From: Candidatus Wolfebacteria bacterium GW2011_GWE2_44_13
GTDB lineage: Bacteria; Patescibacteria; Paceibacteria; UBA6257; UBA9933
DNA length: 64,000 bases
Assembly: GCA_001000675.1 (NCBI GenBank)
Contig: LCHW01000003.1
Span: forward strand, 1 to 64,000
Direction of reading: 5' to 3'
Shown here: one piece after another, positions 58,327-64,000 of the stretch
Layout of the letters: the number at the start of each line of letters is the position of its first letter
Numbering within the stretch: the stretch's first letter is position 1
The notes under the pieces: generated by a model
Seen by the model: only the letters and a program-made list of their open reading frames with translations
Told to the model about the DNA's origin: nothing
Database searches by the model: none
Made by a program: the position numbers and the translations under genes

Positions 58327-58397
58327 TGCTGGGTCGTCTAATGGTAGGACTCGGGACTTTGAATCCCGCTATTTAGGTTCGAATCCTAGCCCAGCAG
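58327..58397 (+). tRNA. tRNA-Gln (anticodon TTG)
   Basis: Acceptor TGCTGGG/CCCAGCA with the U1-A72 pair and G discriminator typical of tRNA-Gln; anticodon stem CGGGA/TCCCG with loop CTTTGAA. CCA is not encoded. It is probably co-transcribed with the 57632 gene. Confidence 0.96.
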
Positions 58398-58409
58398 CAT
58401 TAATGTTCA

Positions 58410-58442
58410 CCAACAAAAAACAGCCCTTTGGGCTGTTTTTTG
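58410..58442. terminator. Terminator after tRNA-Gln (bidirectional)
   Basis: AAAAAACAGCCC-ttt-GGGCTGTTTTTT. It also lies 12 bases after the stop of the minus-strand 58454 gene. Confidence 0.9.
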
Positions 58443-58453
58443 ACTAGCGATTC

Positions 58454-58675
58454 TTATGCCGCTATTTCTTCTTCTGTTGCAGGAGCTTCAGCTTCTGCTA
58501 CTGGGGCAGCTTCTTCGGATACAGGAGCTTCTTCGGCTACTGCAGGAGTTTCTGCAGCTGCTTCTTCGGCTACAGGAGCTTCACCTACGGTCTCTTCTAC
58601 TGCAACCATATCGATTTCGCACGCTTCACACCTAATTCCTTCTGAAGTTGCTTCGCAATTTGTACACTTGTTCAT
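58454..58675 (-). CDS. Small zinc-ribbon protein with an acidic Ala/Glu tail, 73 aa
   Basis: The start CTNCEATSEGIRCEACEID has two Cys pairs spaced as in a zinc ribbon. Residues 27-73 are an Ala/Pro/Glu/Val repeat (units like EEAPV, AEEA). The tail is disordered and very acidic. No enzyme motif. Similar small ribbons occur in many CPR genomes without known roles. Confidence 0.75.
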   Translation of the reverse strand: MNKCTNCEATSEGIRCEACEIDMVAVEETVGEAPVAEEAAAETPAVAEEAPVSEEAAPVAEAEAPATEEEIAA

Positions 58676-58820
58676 ATTGTTTTTATATTTTTTTAAGGGT
58701 AATTACTATCACCACTTGCATTACTTTTCGAAGGCAATAGCGTACCATAACACATAAACTCGTGAAAGCAAACCGCCCTTGTTTATTTCATTACCTATTA
58801 TGTGGTATCCTTATTATACT

Positions 58821-59294
58821 ATGGAACATAAAACTGAGTTATTTACTTTTTTAAAGTCTCAAAATCTTATGTCGCTTGCAACCTTTGGAGATACTATCTC
58901 CAACTGTTATATTTACTTTGCTATCGATGAAGATTTTAACATGTATTTTATTAGCGAGCCAGACAGCACGCATTGTAAAAATATCGCGATTCATAATCAA
59001 GTTGCCTGTGTCGTTGCTGACTCTCATCAACTTGTACGCTCAAAGAAGATCGGCGCCCAAATACTTGGCGTCGTCGAAGACGTTAGTGGAATCGACAGAT
59101 TTGAAGCTATCCTTGAACTTTGGAATTCGACTAATCCAGGTATGGAATCGCTTATCAGTATTAATAATTTCCGAAACAAGATTCTTAATTCTCGAGCATA
59201 CAAAATACGTCCAACAGAAATAAAGTTCTTTAATGAAGAACTGTACGGAGAAGAAGGGTTTGAAATACTTTCGCTTGATCAGTCTAAAAAATAA
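58821..59294 (+). CDS. Pyridoxamine-5'-phosphate-oxidase-like (split-barrel flavin) protein, 157 aa
   Basis: ELFTFLKSQNLMSLATFGDTISNCYIYFAIDEDFNMYFISEPDSTHCKNIAIHNQVACVVAD follows the split-barrel fold of the PNPOx family, which binds FMN or F420. KKIGAQILGVVEDV continues the barrel. The true substrate is unknown. The frame extends 14 codons upstream; MEHKTELF at 58821 is preferred by homology and because a TATTAT-like box sits just before it. Confidence 0.82.
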   Translation: MEHKTELFTFLKSQNLMSLATFGDTISNCYIYFAIDEDFNMYFISEPDSTHCKNIAIHNQVACVVADSHQLVRSKKIGAQILGVVEDVSGIDRFEAILELWNSTNPGMESLISINNFRNKILNSRAYKIRPTEIKFFNEELYGEEGFEILSLDQSKK

Positions 59295-59305
59295 TATTGC
59301 ATTCC

Positions 59306-59337
59306 ATAAAACTCCCGCCAATTGGCGGGAGTTTTAT
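59306..59337. terminator. Bidirectional terminator between 59294 and 59345
   Basis: AAAACTCCCGCC-aatt-GGCGGGAGTTTT between convergent genes. Confidence 0.9.
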
Positions 59338-59344
59338 GTATTTC

Positions 59345-62059
59345 TTATTTTCCTTCGCTTTTCCCCTCGGCCTCCATTGGTGCCACTGGTAACAATATAG
59401 TGAATGTACTTCCTTCATTCACTATGCTCTTTTCAAGTCGAATAGACCCTCCCATTGCTTCCGTAAAAGTTTTTGCTATGTACAAACCAAGCCCACTTCC
59501 ATACTCTTTTGTATGCAAGAATGTTTTTTGTACCGTAGAAAATTTTTGGAATAACGTCGCCCTGCTCTCTGGCGCGATGCCAGCACCTGTATCCGTAATC
59601 GATAATTGCACAAAATCCCCATTTGCTTCTTTTGTTGTGCTAATCAAAATAGTTACTCCTCCTTTTTCTGTATAGTGTATAGCATTCCCTATAATATTCA
59701 CAACCACCTGCCTCGTCTTTTCCGAATCCGCAATTATCATTGGAATGCTTGCCTGCGGTTCTTCGAGCTTTAGAAAAAGCTTTTTCTTTGCCGCAACTGG
59801 GCTTAGATCAGCTACTATCTCCTTTGTTAATTGCACAAGATCAAATGTTTCTTTTTCAACGGTGATAGTATTCCCCTCAAGCTGCATAACGTCGATGAAG
59901 TCATGAATAATATCGATAAGCCGGACGCTATTTCGTTGAATTGCAGTGAGTGATTTTATTGTGTCTGCGTTTTCTGGCTTGTTCTCAGTATCCTGCAGCA
60001 TTAATTCAGCATTTCCTCGAATAACGGTAAGTGGCGTGCGCATTTCATGCGATGCGATTGCCATAAAATTATTCTTTGATTCCGCAAGCATTTTTTGTTC
60101 TGCAATCTTTTGTGCAAATTCTTCCGGAGTAATTTTAATATCCGATGCCATTTGCGTATAGATATTACTCAGCTGTGCTGCTTCTTCTGGAGAAAACAAG
60201 CTCTCTTTCTCAAGTACATCTCGAGCTGCAGGACTACCAATAAATCCAGCCAAAATATTTTCTACACTATTCTCTAAATCAATTAGTGCATTGATTGAAA
60301 TCACCTTCTTGCCCTCTACTTTCGCTTTTCGGATACATTCGTTTGCCTCCTTTTGCGCCTCTTCCTCACTAAGATATTTCCCGAACACCGCAACAATAAT
60401 TTTTCGTTTTGCCTCTAATTCTATGTATTCTTTTTGCGCAATGATTGGTAAAAACGCCTTCTTTCCTCCTCGTATTATATTAACGATATTATATGCGATA
60501 CGCTGTTCATCTTCGCTTTGTTTCGTCGCGAGCGACACTAGAACATATAGCCCTACGTTGACCAATACGGTAAATATAATCGACATCGATAATGGATCGA
60601 TCGTGGTCACTCCGAATAAATTCTCTGGCCGGAGAAAGCCAACGCCAAACGGACCTTCTAACAACAAAGATTCCGGCATCCAACCGCTTCGAATAAATGC
60701 GGGCATCAGCGATGTGTACCCCCATACTGCAAATCCACCAATCAATCCTACTATTGCTCCAATTCGATTCCCTCGTTCCCAATATAAGCCCCCAATAACT
60801 GCTGGGGCAAATTGCAACACCGCAACAAAAGAAATAATACCAATCTTTACGAGAATATACGATTCCCCTGTTAAGATTTCAAATACATACCCAAGCGAAA
60901 GAATGAGCACCGCGATAAGCCATCGCAACTGTAATAACCATTTTCTTAAGAAACCCAGTATGCTAATTTTTTCGATCACTGGCACAAGCACGTTATTCGC
61001 TACCATTGTCGTTATGGCAACGGTTGAGACCATAATCATACTAAATGCCGCGGAAATGCCGCCCAAAAATACCAGCATAGTCAGCCAAGTATTTTCTGCC
61101 ATTGCAGAAACAAGCAAAATAAATATATCAGCCAACGCAATATCGTACCCTTTTAAAATACCTGCTATTGCAATTGGAAATACAAACGCCGTAATAAGAA
61201 ATAAATACGCTGGCAATGCCCATGCAGCAGTTCGAATGTGTCGCTCATCCGAGTTCTCTACAACTGCCAAATGAAACTGTCTCGGAAGGAGCAGGATAGC
61301 GAACATCGATATAATAATATACGACAAGAATAGCGAGTACTCAGGCTTCCCTGCATTTACTGCTTCTAGTAACTCAGGATTTGCTTGTACTTGCGCTAAA
61401 ATATCAAACGGTCCATTGAATAGAAAGAACGTAACGAATACCCCTACCGCTAAAAATGCAACCAATTTGATAACCGACTGGATAGCAACCACCATTACCA
61501 TTCCTGGATGCCGTTCTGTCTGCTCCAACTTTCGAAATCCAAACGCGATGGTAAAGATAATGATCATGCCCAGCATAATCAAACGAATAAACCCGGAATC
61601 AAACCCAGCCCCTCCCCCTACCATAAATGAAAACGACTGAAAAATTGCTTTAAATTGTAGTGAAAAATAAGGCGTTATCCCGATTAACGCAATAAGCGTA
61701 GCGATAACTCCAACGCCATAGGAACGGTCGTAGCGTGTTGAAAGGAACCCAGAAATACTTGCTACTCCATATTCATTTTTTATTTTTACCAGCTTTCGAA
61801 TAACTGGCCACCCAAAAAGCATTGCGAGTGTCGGCCCAATATAAATACCAAGAAATGCATAGCTCGTTGTTGCCGCCAATCCTACGTTTCCATAAAACGT
61901 CCATGCCGTTGCATAAATCGCAAGCGATAGCGTATAAATTATTGCGTTATTTGTCAGGTTCTTTCCTTGCTCATATTTACGTTCAACATATACAGCGATT
62001 GCGAACAACGCAACAAAATATGCTGCCAATATTCCAATAATTGTAGTTAGATTAACCAT
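59345..62059 (-). CDS. Sodium/solute symporter fused to a histidine kinase, 904 aa
   Basis: Residues 1-480 have about 13 transmembrane helices of the SSF (PutP-like) type, with an N-terminal TAWTFYGNVGLAATTSYAFLGIYIGPTLAMLFGWP. After a linker, HisKA gives FMAIASHEMRTPLTVIRGN (His near 670) and the ATPase domain has NIIGNAIHYT, DTGAGIAPE and GSGLGLYI. CbrA-like proteins of this design link nutrient uptake to gene control. No PAS domain or regulator is attached. It follows the 62052 gene with an eight-base overlap. Confidence 0.92.
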   Translation of the reverse strand: MVNLTTIIGILAAYFVALFAIAVYVERKYEQGKNLTNNAIIYTLSLAIYATAWTFYGNVGLAATTSYAFLGIYIGPTLAMLFGWPVIRKLVKIKNEYGVASISGFLSTRYDRSYGVGVIATLIALIGITPYFSLQFKAIFQSFSFMVGGGAGFDSGFIRLIMLGMIIIFTIAFGFRKLEQTERHPGMVMVVAIQSVIKLVAFLAVGVFVTFFLFNGPFDILAQVQANPELLEAVNAGKPEYSLFLSYIIISMFAILLLPRQFHLAVVENSDERHIRTAAWALPAYLFLITAFVFPIAIAGILKGYDIALADIFILLVSAMAENTWLTMLVFLGGISAAFSMIMVSTVAITTMVANNVLVPVIEKISILGFLRKWLLQLRWLIAVLILSLGYVFEILTGESYILVKIGIISFVAVLQFAPAVIGGLYWERGNRIGAIVGLIGGFAVWGYTSLMPAFIRSGWMPESLLLEGPFGVGFLRPENLFGVTTIDPLSMSIIFTVLVNVGLYVLVSLATKQSEDEQRIAYNIVNIIRGGKKAFLPIIAQKEYIELEAKRKIIVAVFGKYLSEEEAQKEANECIRKAKVEGKKVISINALIDLENSVENILAGFIGSPAARDVLEKESLFSPEEAAQLSNIYTQMASDIKITPEEFAQKIAEQKMLAESKNNFMAIASHEMRTPLTVIRGNAELMLQDTENKPENADTIKSLTAIQRNSVRLIDIIHDFIDVMQLEGNTITVEKETFDLVQLTKEIVADLSPVAAKKKLFLKLEEPQASIPMIIADSEKTRQVVVNIIGNAIHYTEKGGVTILISTTKEANGDFVQLSITDTGAGIAPESRATLFQKFSTVQKTFLHTKEYGSGLGLYIAKTFTEAMGGSIRLEKSIVNEGSTFTILLPVAPMEAEGKSEGK

Positions 62060-62297
62060 TATTCTTGCTATCGTTAGAATCGTCTTTATTGCGACTTCCT
62101 ATCATGAGCACGAGAATGCATAATCCCCAAACTGCAAATAAATACGTAAACGGCACAACATAATCAACCTGCTCAAGAAAAGACATATATGGCCAACTAA
62201 ACACGATTACAAAAAAAACAAGGATGAATAACCTATACGCATTCGTATCGATCATCTTCGCGATTTTTGTGAGCTTATTTAGTTTCAGGTCGTCCAT
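62052..62297 (-). CDS. Small two-helix membrane protein, 81 aa
   Basis: Two transmembrane helices (about 21-40 and 48-68) are joined by a short loop (SFLEQVDYVVP). Small partners of this layout (DUF3311/DUF4212-like) often precede SSF symporters. It overlaps the symporter-kinase start by eight bases, which suggests coupled translation and a joint complex. The family call is based on size and position. Confidence 0.75.
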   Translation of the reverse strand: MDDLKLNKLTKIAKMIDTNAYRLFILVFFVIVFSWPYMSFLEQVDYVVPFTYLFAVWGLCILVLMIGSRNKDDSNDSKNNG

Positions 62298-62355
62298 ATG
62301 CCATTACACTTCCCTATTTTAATTATCAATAGTATACCATATTTATTGTTTCATA

Positions 62356-62398
62356 TAAAAAACACTAGGGTGCACGCGCATCCTAGTGTTTTTTATTA
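62356..62398 (-). terminator. Terminator of the 62406 gene
   Basis: AAAAAACACTAGG-gtgcacgcgcat-CCTAGTGTTTTTT with T-runs both ways; eight bases after the stop. Confidence 0.85.
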
Positions 62399-62405
62399 TT
62401 TGTAT

Positions 62406-62777
62406 TTAGCGAACAAACATCATCGGCACTCCTTCACCTGCTCCGCTCATCATACCCCCACGATAATATGCACCGGAGTTTATTCCTCCCCCTCGCTGCA
62501 TCATGTTATACCGTTCTTGCGTTGCGTATGATCCACGATTTGTTCCGTAGCCACTATTACGCATACCTTCCTTGAATTCTCCTACTTTTATCCCCGCGAG
62601 AAAAATGAACACTATGATCAAAATTCCAAGAATCCAACGCATGTGATAATACCGACCACCGCAATGCATGCCATACATTTTCTGGCACCCTGTACATGCC
62701 CCGCGTCGGTCTTCACCCTCGCGTCGATCACACATCCCTCCCATACACATTCCTCCTTGTTGTTCTTTATTTTCCAT
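62406..62777 (-). CDS. Cys/Met/His-rich single-span membrane protein, 123 aa
   Basis: The N-terminal 45 residues hold six Cys, several Met and His (MCMGGMCDRR, CTGCQKMYGMHCGG), one helix follows (about 48-67), and the outer part is Gly/Arg/Met/Tyr-rich. The Cys and Met clusters suggest binding of copper or another soft metal. No known family. It is divergent from a DUF378 gene, whose tail also has Cys and Met. Confidence 0.7.
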   Translation of the reverse strand: MENKEQQGGMCMGGMCDRREGEDRRGACTGCQKMYGMHCGGRYYHMRWILGILIIVFIFLAGIKVGEFKEGMRNSGYGTNRGSYATQERYNMMQRGGGINSGAYYRGGMMSGAGEGVPMMFVR

Positions 62778-62799
62778 GTTGTTTATTATGTTATATAAA

Positions 62800-62902
62800 C
62801 GACCTTTTATATAGTATATCCTTTTTTAAACCATTCTTCACGCCCGCCCCCTTCTTTCTCTGATGCCTTTCTCTTTTTTATGCTATACTTATAAAAAGGT
62901 CG
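62800..62902. promoter_or_regulatory. Divergent control region with long inverted arms
   Basis: CGACCTTTTATATAGTATA (62800-62818) and TATACTTATAAAAAGGTCG (62884-62902) are inverted copies with three or four differences. Each contains a TATA-like box pointing outward, toward the 62406 gene (minus) and the DUF378 gene (plus). The 65 bases between are C/T-rich on the plus strand. Confidence 0.5.
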
Positions 62903-62929
62903 GGTATATCTAATGCTATTTATCCAATC

Positions 62930-63163
62930 ATGAAAACACTTCATTATATTGCGTTCACACTGCTTGTAGTCGGCGGCCTTAACTGGCTTCTCGTCGGGCT
63001 GCTTAAGTGGGACGTAGGAATGCTGTTCGGTGGTCAGGAAGCAATTGTTTCCCGCATCATCTATGTTCTTGTTGGTCTTTCTGCCATCACCATCTTGGCG
63101 ACACACAGAAAGGACTGTAAAACCTGTATGGGCGAAATGCCTATGCCAGAGAATAAGATGTAA
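62930..63163 (+). CDS. DUF378-family membrane protein, 77 aa
   Basis: The start TLHYIAFTLLVVGGLNWLLVGLLKWDVGMLFGG, then IVSRIIYVLVGLSAITIL, is diagnostic of DUF378, a two-helix protein of unknown function. The added tail (HRKDCKTCMGEMPMPENKM) with a C-x2-C and several Met could bind metal. Encoded alone with a terminator at 63176. Confidence 0.92.
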   Translation: MKTLHYIAFTLLVVGGLNWLLVGLLKWDVGMLFGGQEAIVSRIIYVLVGLSAITILATHRKDCKTCMGEMPMPENKM

Positions 63164-63175
63164 TACCTTGTTCTA

Positions 63176-63206
63176 TAAAATAACCCGTCATTCGACGGGT
63201 TATTTT
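63176..63206. terminator. Bidirectional terminator between DUF378 and cysS
   Basis: AAAATAACCCGTC-att-CGACGGGTTATTTTTT, flush with the cysS stop at 63207. Confidence 0.88.
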
Positions 63207-64000
63207 TTACTTTAACTTTATAATCGGGCCTTGGGCGGTGTCGTCTACGACTAATCCATGTGCTGCAAGCTTGTCGCGCATTTCATCTGCTTTTGCATAA
63301 TCCCCTGCCTTGCGTGCTTCATTGCGCTTCGCAACTAATGTATCCGCTTGTGCCTCATCAATTTTCTTCGTCAATTCAATGCGATACTGATCATACAGCG
63401 GCTCAATAAATCCAAGCACTTCGTCAAGCTCAAACATAAAGACTTTCACGTCTTTTGCTTGTTCGGTATTGATGATATCCATGCTTTTGTTGACTTCGTT
63501 CATGAAATCAAAAATAGCTGCGAACGCACTACTCACATTAAAATCATCGTCCATTGCCTCGATAAACGCACCGCGGTGCTCCGTGATTACCGCCTCCATA
63601 TCGATGTCGTTGTATTCAATATTTGTAACAGTATCGATTGTAAGCATAAACTGCACAAATCGATCGGCAATTGCTTTTACTTCTACAAAATCATCAAAAC
63701 TAAAATCCATTGTTGTTCGATAGTGTGCCTTTAGCAATGCAATACGCCACAACAACGGATTATATCCTTTTTCAATGATATCTCGTAAGCCATATACATT
63801 CCCTACGGACTTTGACATCTTCTGCCCACTCAAAATAACATGTGCATTGTGCATCCAATAATTCGCAAACGGCTTGCCGGTTGCTGCTTCTGATTGCGCA
63901 ATCTCATTCACATGGTGTGGGAACATTAAATCCACTCCACCGCAATGAATATCGAATGTTTCCCCTAAATACTTCATTGCCATTGCAGAACATTCAATGT
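63207..64000 (-). CDS. cysS: Cysteinyl-tRNA synthetase, C-terminal part (runs off the window end)
   Basis: The frame is open to the window edge and reads IECSAMAMKYLGETFDIHCGGVDLMFPHH, part of the class I active site, then KMSKSVGNVYGLRDII. The DALR-type anticodon region and a C-terminal KADEMRDKLAAHGLVVDDTAQG follow to the stop. About 200 N-terminal residues, including HIGH and the zinc-binding Cys, lie outside the window. CysRS charges tRNA-Cys. Confidence 0.96.
   Translation of the reverse strand, partial: IECSAMAMKYLGETFDIHCGGVDLMFPHHVNEIAQSEAATGKPFANYWMHNAHVILSGQKMSKSVGNVYGLRDIIEKGYNPLLWRIALLKAHYRTTMDFSFDDFVEVKAIADRFVQFMLTIDTVTNIEYNDIDMEAVITEHRGAFIEAMDDDFNVSSAFAAIFDFMNEVNKSMDIINTEQAKDVKVFMFELDEVLGFIEPLYDQYRIELTKKIDEAQADTLVAKRNEARKAGDYAKADEMRDKLAAHGLVVDDTAQGPIIKLK

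Overview
The window looks like a chromosomal segment of an ultra-small bacterium of the Candidate Phyla Radiation (Patescibacteria), most probably a Parcubacteria-like lineage. The reasons are gene content rather than any single marker: a large minus-strand cluster of VirB/PrgI-type secretion genes of the kind repeatedly seen in these genomes, short versions of housekeeping proteins (a 370-residue DnaX, a 605-residue-class UvrD), a 23S rRNA gene with its own promoter and no 16S gene in front of it, and core genes that mostly lack a Shine-Dalgarno sequence. RF2 with SPF and GGQ motifs is present, so UGA is used as stop; this argues against the recoded Gracilibacteria/SR1 lineages.

Layout. 1-850: 5' part of 23S rRNA (minus) with a strong promoter. 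1027-6000: two unknown genes, a DedA membrane protein, a GalT-like nucleotidyltransferase and PBP2. 6058-20139: sensor kinase, a propeller-like protein and a ten-gene secretion/pilus-like cluster (VirB6-like channel, PrgI, split VirB4, pilin/M15-like fusion and several unknown membrane proteins), all on the minus strand behind one recognisable promoter. 20186-31100: fused MFS/spermidine-synthase-like protein, RsmA, UvrD, YifB/ComM, DksA-type zinc finger, tRNA-Glu, a membrane glycosyltransferase and RecG. 31150-34860: a tRNA-rich block (Arg x3, Ser x2, Ala x2, Glu) mixed with broken tRNA copies and palindromes. 34962-39800: the dcw cell-wall/division cluster in the order mraZ-rsmH-ftsL-ftsI-murF with a MraZ-type operator. 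40342-43341: response regulator plus ABC exporter pair. 44256-45664: rplJL with an L10 leader. 45717-50000: small unknown genes, a GT39-like mannosyltransferase. 50038-55888: ftsX-ftsE, prfB, tRNA-Thr, serS, dnaX. 55913-64000: small envelope proteins, an HTH/LAGLIDADG-like protein next to tRNA-Gln, a solute-symporter/histidine-kinase fusion, and the 3' part of cysS.

The most unusual content is non-coding. A family of about 105-135 bp palindromic elements occurs six times (22213, 26142, 40200, 44256, 44780, 53245). Their nested stems differ in sequence between copies but stay paired, and one copy lies in frame inside rsmA, where it is translated as about 35 extra residues in a loop before the catalytic NIPYY motif. 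Two more copies sit in the rplJL operon. Other palindromes have invaded duplicated tRNA fragments (tRNA-Ser, tRNA-Arg, tRNA-Thr). Together these suggest a genome with active small palindromic repeats, comparable in style to Rickettsia palindromic elements but with a different sequence.

Two expression styles are visible. Many core and cluster genes have a TATAAT-like box only 6-14 bases before ATG, which predicts leaderless or nearly leaderless mRNAs. A small set of unrecognised genes instead has a canonical promoter, a leader and a strong Shine-Dalgarno sequence. All functional statements are from sequence reading alone; no database search was run.
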